Shown in pieces: positions 31,016 through 43,348 of a stretch of DNA of 64,000 bases. Location: the NCBI RefSeq assembly GCF_041146795.1, contig NC_135185.1, forward strand, positions 24,436,529 to 24,500,528, given 5' to 3'. The stretch comes from Maylandia zebra (taxonomy: Eukaryota > Chordata > Actinopteri > Cichliformes > Cichlidae). Within the stretch, counting starts at the first letter, position 1, and the number at the start of each line of letters is the position of its first letter. The position numbers were made by a program, and so were the translations under genes. Below the pieces are notes generated by a model that was not told the DNA's origin, made no database searches, and was given only the letters and a program-made list of their open reading frames with translations.

Positions 31016-33190
31016 GTTTTAGTCACTCTTAAAAGAACAGCAGAGTCTTGAAGATATAAAAAAAAAAAAAAAAAAAAGTTTAAAACATTGCTATGGCTGT
31101 TTGTGATCTGCAAAAGGATGACAGTGCATGAGCATATAAAAATGGAGACCTGAAATATAAATGTTCATCTCTGTGTCAGCTTGTGTTGTTTAAGTGTGCT
31201 ATGTAGCTAAAATGGGCAGCCTGTCATGATGACTACGGCTCCTATGTCCAGATTCTGAATACTGTGCCTGCCTCTTCCCACCTGTGAGCAATCACTGGAT
31301 TTGCATTTAAGACCAGCCAGTATTTTCAGCATATATCGTGTTACTCCTTGTATTAGCTTTGCATCTCCAGTTTTCCTTTGCTCAGGACCAGCATACTTGT
31401 CGCTCTTCTGGTTTGACTAAATGTGGTCTACTTCGCCATCGCATAACTGCTGCAAACTCACCCCTCTGCTTTTTCAGCTTGATGATTCCTTTTATTGCTC
31501 TGGAAATAACTAAAGCTCGGACATCTTGCCTGCCTCCCCTCCTGGATCACTGGTCACGAGTGAAAAGGTCAAACATCTTGTTTCACTCATCTCACGCCCC
31601 ACCAAGGCTAGGTTGCTTCCCCCAGAGGTCTTTGTTTTCCTGCTTTTCAAGTAAGCATTGTGTCAAGATTAAATTACTGCCGGCATTACAGAAATAACCC
31701 TCCTCTCCCTGTGATTACAGTGACTCCACTCCTGAGACGCTTGCTCCTACCATGCTTTCATGGTTAAGACTCTTGAGTTAAATAAACCTTTTGGGTCCAC
31801 TCCATATATTTATGTAGCTAATCAGTCTGCTGAAGTAACTATGATGAACAATAATACTTGACCTAATGCAGCATCAGACATGACTGAGACATTATTTACA
31901 CACCTGCACTGCATAAAACGATTTTCAAGGAAGTAAAAAAAAACAAAACCTTGTTTATGCATATTTTTTCTTATTTTTCTATCTAAGAAAAAATATTCTT
32001 AACAAGCAAGTTTTGCACATTTTAGGAAAATATGTCTGACTTTTTCTTAATAAGATATTTCAGCTCATCTTGAGCTTTATTAACTGGTTACAGGGTATGG
32101 CAATGGTTTGTTTGAAATTCCACAATAAGAATAACATCATTTTTCTTATTTCAAGCGTAAGGCCACATAAACAACTTTTCAGTTTGAGAAAAGAGCCCTG
32201 TGCAGCATGTCTTCCCCTCTCTCCCTCAGCTTTCCTGTCAATTCTTCACTGTCACAATCAATAAAGGCCTAAAATATAGGGGGAAAAAATTAATGACACT
32301 AAAGTTTGTCCTATAGAAAGCTTTTGTTTTGTTTGTGTGAAAATCTCAGGCATACAGCAGATTCATTTGCTAGTTTTTCGGATTCCCAACGACCCTGAAA
32401 AGAATAAGCAGAAGAGACTGGGAGGATGGATGGATGGATGGATGGAGTAGAGCTGTTTTTGTAGTGTATATGAGCTATGTAGTTGCGTTCTTTCATATCC
32501 CTATGTAAGTTGATGGTGTTGCCACAGAGGAAAATTTCCTTCCAACATGCATCACTGTTTGCAGTTTTTCCATATACAAAAAAGGCTATGAAGTACCTCT
32601 ACACCATACTTTCTCACGCACTGCAGCCTGCATGTTGCTGCTCAGTGCCACTGGGTCAGGTGATCACTAGACGAGATAAAATGACAAATATACAGTATAT
32701 TGAGTCTGCTCTTTAGATCCTGCAAAAATCCAACTGTGAGAGATCGTCCTGAGTCTTTGACTTTGTGACTTTTGTATCTTTGTTTCACTTTTAGTCTTTT
32801 GTTCTGATTACTTTTATACTATAGGTTCCATTTACATTTTGAGTATTTGCTTTTACTTCCTTGTGCCTTTCATTTTAATCCTCCTCCCCTAGTGTTTCAT
32901 TGTATATTAAGTCTCCTTAACCTGCGTAGTTGCTTCCTGTTTTACTTTGATGGTCATGTGTCTCTGGTGTTTTGTATAAAATTTTACCTCCCAAATCACT
33001 TTCAGCTGTGTTCCCCATACACTACCCCTCCCCTCATTATCTTGTGTATATTTTGTCTGAGTCTCCTCTTTGTTCTTTGTTGCATCACTCGCAGTCCTCT
33101 TTCCTTGCTTGGTGTACTGAGAGATCTGGAATTTAGTTTTACTGGCTTTGTTCTGTAAACTGTAGTGGACTTTTTTAATTCACTGAATTC
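31016..33190. other. Long gene-free stretch
   Basis: Holds an A-run (31058-31078), a GGAT microsatellite (32425-32450) preceded by a teleost repeat fragment (32385-32420, minus), and T-rich LTR-like DNA from about 32730. The ORFs of 60-120 codons here show no family motif. Confidence 0.4.
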
Positions 33191-33194
33191 TTTA

Positions 33195-33853
33195 GTATTA
33201 AATGCTGGGGGCCTCTGGATGTCTGGAGTTTTGATCTCCTCCATACCCGCTTCACACCCTGGAGGACGGGGCTATGGCCCCCCCACACTCCCTAGCAGAT
33301 CATTACATGGAGAAACCTTTGGAATGCAAGCATGCTGATCCACACAGGTATGCACACATGGGTATTCACAGACGCGGACTAAAGCTTTCTTGGCTGCTGC
33401 CTCAAAGCACACTGTGCGCTGTCTATCTTGCGTGCTGCACAATATCGTTTATTACTTAGTAAATACTGATATCTATGACTAGCTAGTTTATTGTGATGGT
33501 GCTTTGTTTTCTCTATTATTATGTTGCTCTTTGTTGTTTGCTGTCTCCTCTGTTTGTTTTTGTTTGTTTGTTTGGTTTTTTTTTTTTCTCCATACAGGTG
33601 ACCCAGGAGTTTTTTTTTTTTTTTGTCTCTCTTCCCCCCCCTTCTCACCGTCTCTTCTCCCCTTTGGTTTTCTTTCTTTCTCTCCCCCTCTCTCTCTCAT
33701 TCATTCCCCCTGTCCTATTTATTAAAAAAAAAAAAAAAAAAAAAAAATGACAAAGGATGAACTGAAGCTCTGCCATCACGTAATGTCGCATACTGCTGTT
33801 TCTGATGTCATTTAGAAGAAAAAAAAAAAAAAAAAAAAAAGTATTAAATGCTG
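33195..33853 (+). mobile_element. Poly(A) retroelement copy with two A-runs (probable 3' transduction)
   Basis: GTATTAAATGCTG is duplicated at 33195-33207 and 33841-33853. The insert (33208-33840) matches 8651-9170 of the long copy, ends in a 24-A run (33724-33747), then carries 71 bases not found in the other copies, then a second A-run (33819-33840). This is the layout left by readthrough past the element's own poly(A) site. Confidence 0.85.
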
Positions 33854-34556
33854 ATTTGAGTTTAGTTCCTGTTTGACTCTTGCATTTTGCTCCTCAAAAC
33901 GTTAATGCTCGTGACCATTTCTAAACTTTAGATTAAACTTAAATCCTTTCTTTTCATAAAGCTTAGAGTTGGGCCTAAATCATGTGAACCTTAACCATCC
34001 CTTATTTATGCTGCTCTAGTCTTATACAGTTAAGGGCGTTGCTACAGTTCACTGCGCATTTCTTCACCTATATCTTTTTATTCATCATGGGTTTTAATGC
34101 TAATACCACAGAAAAAAGATAACAGTTGTCATGGTTCCAGTAACACAGTGCTTTGAGTTTGTTGGTTCATGATTTGTTTGGGGGTTATGTTCTAGTTTTG
34201 TATATTATATTAATATTATTTCCCATTACTTCAGAATTTTGTTATAGTTCTTTCTAGCTTTGTTCCTTGATTTATGTTCCCCTTTGGGATCGTTGTGTCC
34301 CCACACCTTCTGATTTTTCTGTGTTCCAACTCTGTGGCTGTCAGCCCCATGTCACTTTCCCATCGTCGAATAGTCTTCTGTCTGTTTGCTATATCTACTT
34401 CCAAAGATCTCAGCGTTCAGTTTATCAATATAGTACACCCCCTTTGGGACACTTACAGAGAATTTGTCTGTTTTTAAACATCGAGCCAAAATGTCAGAAT
34501 CTCATGATAATTCACAGAAATATTGTTTAGTGCATTTACAAACATCCTGTGGGATC
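33854..34556 (+). other. Gene-free, LTR-like in part
   Basis: TGTCATGGTTCC at 34128 looks like an LTR start. The T-rich DNA that follows continues after the 34571-35443 insertion. No coding content. Confidence 0.3.
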
Positions 34557-35457
34557 TGGAATGTGGTTTTCAGCGGGGGAGCTGGCCCCAGGGAGGGGTC
34601 ACTTGCCCCTCCCTTCCTTCCCTCCCCATCTCCAGCTGCCTCCCTCTTCCCGCTCCACCACAACCACCCACACATGCAGGACCTTGGAGTAGGGGTATGT
34701 CACCAGGGTGCAGAGGAGGCCACCCCCCCTGTCCCCTTCTGGCTGCCTCTGCCTCAATTTTATCCCACAACTTAGACATTCACATTACTCACACTCTCAT
34801 TACACATACATATAGGATCTTGGGGGTGGGCACGATACACGGAATCCAAAGTACCATCAGGGTGTACACCCCACCCCTGGCGTCGTTGCCCACCTCTCAA
34901 TGTTAAATACACGTAGACATTGAGGGCCAGCAGGAGGGACCATGCGCTTACCTGCTGCTCTCTGGCAGGTAGCTCCATGCCCTCCTGGGTTTTAAATGCA
35001 CCTTAGAACACACATGCATCAACACTACAATGAGCGGGTGGAGGGAGGTTTGGAGTCTTCTCTCACCCCCATTCTCTGCGACCTGCTGGAGCGGGGGGGC
35101 TAGGAGGAGGAGTTGGCCGTCCGACTGCGGTCTGGAGTGTGGGGCCTCCCTGCTGCTGCGGAGTCGGGGCGGTCTGCCTCCCCCCACCGCAGGGAAAAGG
35201 GTAACACCACCTGGGTCTGTTTCTCTTTCCCTCTTTCTTTCTCCCCTTCTTTCCCCCAGTCAAGTCTGTCCCATATTCAGTAAGTGAAAATAAAATAAAC
35301 AATAAAAGGTGAATCAAATGGACCATTATGGCAAGGCTGGGATGGTCAATTTGGTAAAGTAAATCCGTTGGGCATCTTTGTTTGCCTTTAGACAACAATT
35401 CTGATGGCAAAAGAGCCAAACGGGACAGGCAAGAAAAAAAAAATGGAATGTGGTTTT
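34557..35457 (+). mobile_element. Poly(A) retroelement copy with 14-bp target duplication
   Basis: TGGAATGTGGTTTT occurs at 34557-34570 and 35444-35457. The insert is GC-rich at its 5' end and shares the 3' end (GACAACAATTCTGATGGC, CGGGACAGGC, A-run) with the copies at 8166 and 63161. It is 5'-truncated relative to an unknown full length. Confidence 0.88.
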
Positions 35458-36390
35458 ATTTTGTCATAGTCTTGGGTTTTGGACCACTGGTCTTATCTTT
35501 TTATTGTATAAATCTGGTTTCATGCTTATTCATTTATTCTGTTCCTCATATGGTCTGGTATGGTTCCTGTATGGGTCCTGTATGGTTTCTGTATGGTATT
35601 CTCTGTTAGTAGTCTGTGTTTATTTCTTCCCTTAGTGTTCCACTTGTGTGGTTATAATTTATTGTTTCCTGATTTATTTTGGTAGCTATTTGTCTTTTGT
35701 GTTTTGCTCTTAGTTTTCTCAGTTTACTTGAACTCAAATGAACCCAAATGGGTTCATATCCTCTCTCATCGATTCTGTTTTTATTGATTCAGATATTATT
35801 TTACAGTGTGTGTGACACTGAGGTGGTCTAGAAATAAACATAACTGAGTTGACTGATGTAAAAAAAAAAACAGAAAATATTTGATGTAAATATTTATATA
35901 TATTATCTCTTTGTCCTTTCCTTCATATGATGATTTACTTGGCACCATTTATCTCACACAAAGTGATTGTTATTTATAAAAGTTTAATAAATAAAAAAAG
36001 TCCTGAAATTAATCCTTTAATCTTTAATATAAACATATTTAATGTAGCAGTAAATGAGCCATTACTTAAAAGTCCTCACTTGACCCAGCTCTCTATATCT
36101 CAAATTCTTGAAAGAGTAGCTATAAAGCAACTAAGTCATCATCTGCAGGGGAAGTGTTTATTTATAAAGTTTCAGACCTTAGTGATGATTATATGGATTG
36201 TTACTCTGTGTCATACCCATACCTATCATGAAAAATCATAACATGAAACATTTAAGTCTAAATAAGAGATTGGAAATAAGATTAACAATAACATGAATGA
36301 TTATTAAATTAATAACTGTTATTAGAAGAACAACAGAGTAGCAGGCAAATTGTTTTGTGGATGCATATGAGATGCTCAATATTAGCATGA
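35458..36390. other. Gene-free
   Basis: Continuation of the LTR-like DNA to about 35720, then A/T-rich sequence with no recognisable feature. Confidence 0.35.
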
Positions 36391-36394
36391 GACC

Positions 36395-36465
36395 ACTAAT
36401 ACTGAAGAAGCCTCTGAGATGAGGTAAAACATCTCCACAAAATATAAAGTCCACTCAGTGATAAT
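36395..36465 (+). mobile_element. Degenerate Penelope 3'-end relic
   Basis: CTGAAGAAGCCTCTGAGATG followed by AGGTAAAACATCTCC is an eroded version of the 3' segment at 29849-29888 of the Penelope element. Confidence 0.5.
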
Positions 36466-37160
36466 TTTCACAGCAAAAGCACATGCGAACACTCAGAGAT
36501 ATAGCATATATTGATATAACAAGATGGTAGGGGACAGAGTTTGAACTGAGGGTTTAAATTGTTCATTACAAGCCCTCAGTTTTATTAATTTTATTCATTT
36601 AACCACAGCCTTTAATATGGGAATTTTTTTGGCATATGTTGTTATCTGTAAAGCACTTTGACTGCAAAATTTTTCAACTGTGTAATATAAATAAAGGTTG
36701 TTTGAATGATTGATATTCTGTCAATAATAATCAGTTTTGTAGCACTGTTATTGTTTGATCAAATCTAAAACCATTTGTTAGAAATCAATTATCAGTCAAT
36801 ATGAGTCATAGATTCCTTCTACATGAGGTTCTCTAGAAACTTACAGTAGTAGAGTGCCCAGCGCAGTAAAAGAGAACAATTATGGTGTCTTTCCAACTAC
36901 ATATTTGTATTCTTGCTATTGAAATCTCAAGACCTAAAACCTTTTGCAGCTTCCCTACACCAGCATACATAATATCCTTGAGAATTCACTCTTTTTCAGT
37001 CTTTTCACTCGCCATGGGTTTGAGGAGTGGAGATACGTGCATCAGTTTTATTTTTATTGCACAAAAGCACAAGAGCTCGACGGTAAAGTAGATGCTGCAC
37101 TGAGACAGAAACAGTCGCATTGTTGTGGAAACCTGTGGAAAACTGTTACCCCGGTTTCAA
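36466..37160. other. Gene-free
   Basis: Nothing supported; AATAAAGG at 36689-36696 may be the 3' end of an old repeat. Confidence 0.3.
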
Positions 37161-37164
37161 TCGT

Positions 37165-37410
37165 CCATTAAGGTCGTGTCGGAAAGGTGGATGTTGTACA
37201 AGATAAGGACAATAGCGACAATACCTCCCACCCACTCAATGACCTGCTGGCCTGTCACAGGAGCACGTACACTGAGAGATTGAGATTACCCAAATGCATC
37301 ACTGAACAACACAGGAAATCACTCCTGCCTGTACAACTGATCCATCTAATGCACAGTACACAATGCAATAGTTACACCCTTTGTGATGGCTGCATGCAAC
37401 CACACAATTG
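37165..37410 (+). mobile_element. LINE RT C-terminal relic
   Basis: The frame 37187-37411 contains DNTSHPLNDLL followed by a basic stretch and KSLLPVQLIHLMHS, resembling the N-SHPL...SFIPSAI end of fish CR1/L2-like reverse transcriptases. Short and eroded. Confidence 0.4.
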
Positions 37411-38224
37411 AGATACTTAGGTAATATTCATTTGGTCTTTTGTCTTATGTTTACGTTATACTCTAAAGCTTCTGTGATCATAAGTTAACTAATTTGATAT
37501 TTTGAGTTTTCCTGTAATGCATGACAGCACTAAGCTATAGCCCAAATGGTGGCATAGACTTTGCTTTGCATTGTTTGTTATTTTATATAGGTATGTTATA
37601 TTGATTATATTTCTGCTCTTTCTGAGTTACCTGACCTCTGCTCCAGTCCTTCCTGGTTTGGCTGAAAGAGGAGGCTGAGGGTGGAGCTGGTTTAAATGCA
37701 GAAGCCAATAAAGTGGACTGGACCATCTATTGTGATCATGCAGGGGGAATGGGGTTCTTCGTGAATGATGGTTAGCTGTTATCTCTTTAGTTTTCACTTT
37801 TGGTGTATATAATGGTTTATTCATTTGCTATATAACTGGAGCTGTTTCTCATTTGGGCAGGTCAGTTTGTTGAGTTATGTTTTTAAGTGACTTTTGAGTA
37901 GCGTTCTGTTAAGGTAACCTCTTTTATGGGCCCACTTGGTTCTTAAAAACTTTGTTTGTTATTTTGAATTTTTGTAATCATCTTGTCCTTTTTGGGGGTA
38001 TAATAAAACCCATTTTTTTGAAGATTACATTTGTCCCTGTGTGTTCCTGGCTGCTTGGGTCATGACACCCTTTTTCACATCCTACAGTGAAAATAACAAA
38101 GTTTGGAGTAAAATGTCAGTCATATATATTTCATCTCTGTCATATATTTTATATTTATGATTGAGCTCTTTGTATATATTAGAGCTAATTCATATATTTT
38201 GTAAACTTTGTAATATATTGCATT
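37411..38224. other. Gene-free, LTR-like in part
   Basis: 37640-38068 contains AATAAAGTGG and AATAAAACCC and ends GGGTCATGACA, like the 3' edge of a gypsy-type LTR, but its start is not evident. Confidence 0.3.
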
Positions 38225-38320
38225 ATTTAATCTAGTTTAGTCTGTTACTGTTCTTATTGTCTATTGTCTCACTGTAAACACATAATTTCCTTAGTGAAGT
38301 ATTCTGATTCTGATTACACA
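38225..38320 (+). mobile_element. LINE 3' end
   Basis: TCACTGTAAACACATAATTTCC and GTATTCTGATTCTGATTA form a common fish LINE 3' terminus. Confidence 0.45.
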
Positions 38321-39039
38321 GCTGACAGAACTTTAAGCATCTGCAGAGACAGCATGCACCCAGAGGGGTTTTATAGCTGAATGTATGCAGACGCAATCCC
38401 AGCAGGCAAAGCCTGATCTTCATCAGGCAACAAAAGCAGTTTTTAGTGGTCAGATTTGAAGACTCCATTTCTACTTGTGCATGTTTCTAAAATAGAATCA
38501 CCGTGGCGATTGCTTTAGTCTCTTCGGGTTGGTTTTCATCTTTGCCTTGTGTTGTCAACTCAAAAAACAAAGAGACTGTATTTGTGTTCTTATTAGGATA
38601 GTAATTTGTTTTGGTGCATATAGGTTTATATTGTTATTTAGTAATTTTGTGAAAATGTTTATCAAATAAAGGTTTTCCTTGAGTATTACATTCACCAAAA
38701 AAGTCTCTTGAGTCACTGATGTTCACAGCACAAACACTGCATATCATCATTTTCACAGCTCCTTGTATTCTAATGCAACTTTTTTTAATTTTGTTTTAAT
38801 TATATGTGTTTGCTTTAGCATAAATGTTCTAAAACTGTTTATCAAAACATAAATAGTTTAATTAATAATCTCCAGTTTAGATGCTGGTTTTCAAAACTTG
38901 TAAAGCTGGCAGGTTAACTGAAGAATTTTCCCTTTATGTTTTTAGAATTATTCAGCAATTCAGTCACAAATAATGTGGAAAAACAGAAACAAAAGGAGCA
39001 GAACAAAGTTAAAACAGAAAAGTAAAAAAAAAAGAAAAC

Positions 39040-39260
39040 CAAGCCAAATTAAACATGTGCATACTTTGCTGGCAAAAGATTCTGTCTCTAGAAAAAGACA
39101 ACATAAAACCATCAGGTACACTTTTCTAGTACCTCTTACTAATGTCTTTGTTTGCTTAACTTAAAAGAAAAAACTGATATCAAAATAATTTTAGACAAAA
39201 TATGCATCTTCTCTGCGTCATCGCTTCCTCTGTGTAGTTAATTCCTCTATTTTTCTAAAG
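39040..39260 (-). promoter_or_regulatory. Orphan 5'-exon/promoter block, best preserved of the orphans
   Basis: On the minus strand the block gives GCCAGCAAA then GTATGCACATG (a usable donor), an exon matching the 52.9-kb block (AGAATCTTTTGCC), and the promoter core near 39160-39200. Below it (38330-39040) I find intron words (TTAACTGAAGAATTTTCCC at 38915) but no receptor coding exon. Confidence 0.55.
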
Positions 39261-40147
39261 AAATGTCTTCAGAAATACGTAAATATTTGTCATGCCCTTG
39301 TGGGCTCTTCCAAAGAAAACTGTCTGTCATCAAACCAAAATGTTGTATTCTTGCTTAATGTATTTACAAGCAACCTCAGCACATAGGAGGTTGTTGTTAC
39401 TTTTTGGACGTAGGATCGACAACAGCTGAACCAGAGTATCACAGTCTTGTTAATCATGTGTAAATTCTGAACTCAAACTCATGCAGTCCCAGCTATCAGA
39501 CTCAAGTGTATCCACATGGACCTGAGCAGCCATCTGTCAAGATACTGTCTCTGGCCACCTGTCCAGCCCCCAGAGAGATCCTGCAACCTTTGTTACCAGC
39601 TCACTCCTCAATCACCTGAAAGGTGCCAATCCAGATGTGGATGTTCTGCCCTGCCTTGTTATCACCAGCCACTCGAGAGGCCAGAACCTGTCTCCATAAT
39701 GTTTTTATTTGGATCTGTATCCTTCTACTATATATAGGACTGACAGCTGTTGTCAGTCCTACGTTCCAAAAACTAAAACAACATCCTATTTGCCGAGGAT
39801 GCTTGTAAATACACTAAGCAAGAATCCAACATTTTTGCAAGTTTTTCTTTGGAAGAGACCACAAGGGCGTGAGAGAGAGAGAGAGAGAGAGACGCAATAT
39901 AATTTAGCTGATTTATGATAAAGAATGAAAAAATAATGTGGTAAGTGTTTATATTTTCTGTAATGCTTACATCATCTGCCTTTGCCTTATTTGATGAAAA
40001 ACAATAGGAAATGTGAGATGTGTCATACTTGAGGGGATTTGCTGTATGAGTGCATTTAATTTAGATCCCTCCGGGGTCAAGAATTGTGAATGACGAAGAA
40101 AAATAGATACATTGATAAAATGATAAATAGTAACTACAACACTACTA
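39261..40147. other. Gene-free, with an (AG)n microsatellite
   Basis: The AG repeat is at 39870-39892. Otherwise nothing is recognised. Confidence 0.35.
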
Positions 40148-41723
40148 CAAACCGGATTCCAAAAAAGTTGGGACACTAAACAAATTGTGAATAAAAACTG
40201 AATGCAACGATGTGGAGATGGCAAATGTCAATATTTTATTCAGAATAGAACATAAATCATGGAACAAAAGTTGAAACTGAGAAAATTTATAATTTTAAGG
40301 GAAAAATATGGTGATTCAAAATGTCATGGTGTCAACAAATCCCAAAAAAGTTGGGACAAGGCCATTTTCACCACTGTGTGGCATCTCCCCTTCTTCTTAC
40401 AACACTCAATAGACATCTGGGGACAGAGGAGACCTCAAGTTTAGAAATAGGAATGCTCTCCCATTCTTGTCTAATACAGGCCTTTAACTGTTCAATCGTC
40501 TTGGGCCTTCTTTGTCGCACCTTCCTCTTTATGATGCGCCAAATGTTCTCTATAGGTGAAAGATCTGGACTGCAGACTGGCCATTTCAGTACCCAGATCC
40601 TTCTCCTACGCAGCCATGATGTTGTGATTGATGCAGAATGTGGTCTGGCATTATCTTGTTGAAAAATGCAGGGTCTTCCCTGAAAGAGATGACGTCTGGA
40701 TTTGAGCATATGTTGTTCTAGAACCTGAATATATTTTTCTGCATTGCTGGTGCCTTTCCAGACATGCAAGCTGCCCATGCCACACGCACTCATGCAACCC
40801 CATACCATCAGAGATGCAGGCTTCTGAACTGAGCGTTGATAACAACTTGGGTTGTTCTTGTCCTCTTTGGTCCGGATGACATGGCGTCCCACATTTCCAA
40901 AAAGAACTTTGAATCGTGACTCGTCTGACCACAGAACAGTCTTCCATTTTGCCACACTCCATTTTAAATGATCCCTGGCCCAGTGAAAACGCCTGAGCTT
41001 GTGGATCTTGCTTAGAAATGGCTTCTTCTTTGCACTGTAGAGTTTCAGCTGGCAACGGCGGATGGCACGGTGGATTGTGTTCACTGACAATGGTTTCTGG
41101 AAGTATTCCTGAGCCCATTCTGTGACTTCCTTTACAGTAGCATTCCTGTTTGTGGTGCAGTGTCATTTAAGGGCCCGGAGATCACGGGCATCCAGTATGG
41201 GTTTACGCCCTTGAGCCTTACGCACAGAGATTGTTCCAGATTCTCTGAATCTTCGGATGATGTTATGCACAGTTGATGATGATAACTGCAAAGTCTGTGC
41301 AATCTTTCGCTGGGTAACACCTTTATTGCTCCACTATCTTTCTGCACAACATTGTGGGAATTGGTGATCCTCTACCCATCTTGGCTTCTGAGAGACACTG
41401 CCACTCTCAGAAGCTCTTTTTATACCCAATCATGTTGCCAATTAACCTAATTAGTGTTAATTGTTCTTCCAGCTCTTCGTTATGCTCAAATGTACTTTTT
41501 CCAGCCTCTTATTGCTACTTGTCCCAACTTTTTTGGGATTTGTTGACACCGTGTAATTTTGAATCAACATATTTTTCCTTTGAAATGATCTCAGATTAAA
41601 CTTTTGATCTGTCATCTACGTTCTATTCTGAATAAAATATTGACATTTGCCATCTCCACATCATTGCATTCAGTTTTTATTCGCAATTTGTTTAGTGTCC
41701 CAACTTTTTTGGAATCCGGTTTG
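40148..41723 (-). mobile_element. Tc1-like DNA transposon (1,576 bp) with long inverted repeats
   Basis: TA at 40146-40147 and 41724-41725 flanks inverted ends beginning CAAACCGGATTCC. The inverted repeats are about 200 bp long. Each holds two copies of an AAAAAAGTTGGGACA-type site, outer (40162, 41700) and inner (40347, 41523), the IR/DR layout. The interior encodes a disabled transposase on the minus strand. Confidence 0.93.
40368..41345 (-). pseudogene. Tc1 transposase, disabled
   Basis: The DD34E catalytic part is clear: WSDESRF (first Asp), QQDNARPHSA (second Asp) and SPDLSPIENIW (Glu), with MVWGCM between. The N-terminal helix-turn-helix part (RKIAQTLQLSSSTV, about 41290-41245) lies in the same frame but is separated by a TGA at 41163-41165. 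A further frame problem is likely above 41320. The longest uninterrupted part is 40368-41090 and beyond to the stop. Cuts and joins transposon ends when intact; here non-functional. Confidence 0.9.
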
Positions 41724-41772
41724 TATTTTTATTAGTACAACTAACTACTGTTGATAACAATAATAATAATAC

Positions 41773-42375
41773 TGTCACGGCTAACCAGGGTGAGTCATGT
41801 GGGGGAATAAATGAGGACACAAGAGCAGGCACTCGCTGAGACGCGAAAGAGGTTTATTGGAAAAGAAAACACAAGGTGAAAATGGTGAAATGGAACTAAA
41901 GATAATCTATAATGGGGAAATCTAAACAGCAAACCTGAACATGAAAGAAGGACAGCAGGGAGAACACACGGTTTATACACAGGCCGACCAGTGAGTACAT
42001 GAGTTGACACAACTTAAATACACACTGAAGAAAACAGGGAGATTACATACAGGTGGGGAACACAGCTGGACCTGATGAGCCTGACGAGACGGGAGGAAGC
42101 ACTGAATACACTTACATAAGACATGGACCTTCAAAGTAAAACAGGAAACAAGAAACAATTCACAAAGACACAGACTTGACATTGAACTAAACCTCCACTA
42201 AACATGAGGGCACAAGACACAAAACCTAAGAACAAAACTCTAAACCAGAATAAACTGAAACATAGAATTATAATAATAATCAACAAAGCATAACAAGAGA
42301 ATCAGAATACAAACCATAATACAGAAAAATATGCGAAACTGAAAATGCTGGGTCAAATGACCCTGAACCGTGACA
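41773..42375 (-). repeat. Solo LTR (603 bp)
   Basis: Ends TGTCACGG...CCGTGACA. The flanking pentamers AATAC/AATAA agree in four of five bases. TTTATTGG at 41852 gives AATAAA on the minus strand, so the LTR probably lies in minus orientation like the sushi-type element. No internal genes: a product of LTR-LTR recombination. Confidence 0.7.
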
Positions 42376-42384
42376 AATAAACAT

Positions 42385-42578
42385 CCATCCATTCTCTTCC
42401 TCTTACCCTTTTCAGGGTCGCAGGGGGCTGGAGCCTATTCCAGTTGTCTTAAGGCGAGAAGCAGTGTACACCCTGCACAGGTCGCCAGTCTGTCGCAGGG
42501 CTAACACATAGAGACAGACAACCATTCGCACTCAAATTCAAGCCCACCAACAGCATGTCTCTGGACTGTTAGTGGGCT

Positions 42579-42610
<32 letters not shown>

Positions 42611-42615
42611 TACAC
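42385..42615 (+). repeat. Common teleost interspersed repeat and (TA)n(GA)n microsatellite
   Basis: CATCCATTCTCTTCC, AGGGTCGCAGGGGGCTGGAG and CGCCAGTCTGTCGCAGGG in order are the familiar consensus of a repeat found across fish genomes. TATATA at 42579-42594 and GAGA at 42597-42610 follow. Confidence 0.65.
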
Positions 42616-42779
42616 CAGGTCATTCACCTTGTACAGCAGCGGTACTCCGAACTGAATATTTGGAGGATGCCAATGAATAGCTTTAACATAATAATCCTGA
42701 ACTGAAATTTGAAAAAATGGATAAACATAAGAAAAGACTTGCATATATTCTGACTTCAAGATATGAATCATGTTTAATG

Positions 42780-43348
42780 TAAACTATGTAATCTGTGATA
42801 ACTGATAACATTAAGTTTAACATGAGCATCCACCACTGTAAGAATATAAATACATGACAGAAAATAAGAAAAACACATAATGTGGTACCTGCAAGAAAAA
42901 CTGCGTAACTTTTGCCCTATTCAAAACCAGTTCACTACCATCTCTCTGCTCTTATACTTGGCCTTGTTCAAGTCCTTCATATGATTTTGTGTTGTTATAT
43001 TATATTTTTGTTCTTATTTAATATGAGCATCCGCCAGTGTAAATGTTATTCATATTGTATTGGAACAAAAATCACTATAAAACAGAAATATATATCACAT
43101 TTAAGTAACAAATATGTTATGCCTGTATATCACTTTTTGAAGAAGCAATGTTTCATAGACAATTAAACCCCATATATTCACATTACATAAATGCTAAAAA
43201 AAGAGAAAAAAGAAAAAAAGTTCTTATGCCTGGATAAATAATTGTCATTGTATAAAATCACCAATCACAGCAGCACACCTCAAAACTCAAAAGGTCACAA
43301 TCCTGCTTATCTTAAGCCATTTCCAGATTTAACACTTGTGGGGTGTGC
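42780..43348 (-). repeat. 3' flank of the 43.3-kb receptor, shared with other units
   Basis: Words at 42825-42885 and 43220-43300 recur at 10790-10830 and 10985-11060, next to a receptor pseudogene. Confidence 0.45.

Noticed and set aside
40651-41166. 171-codon minus-strand ORF in the Tc1 element
   Set aside because: Overlaps the transposase in another frame and lacks transposase motifs.
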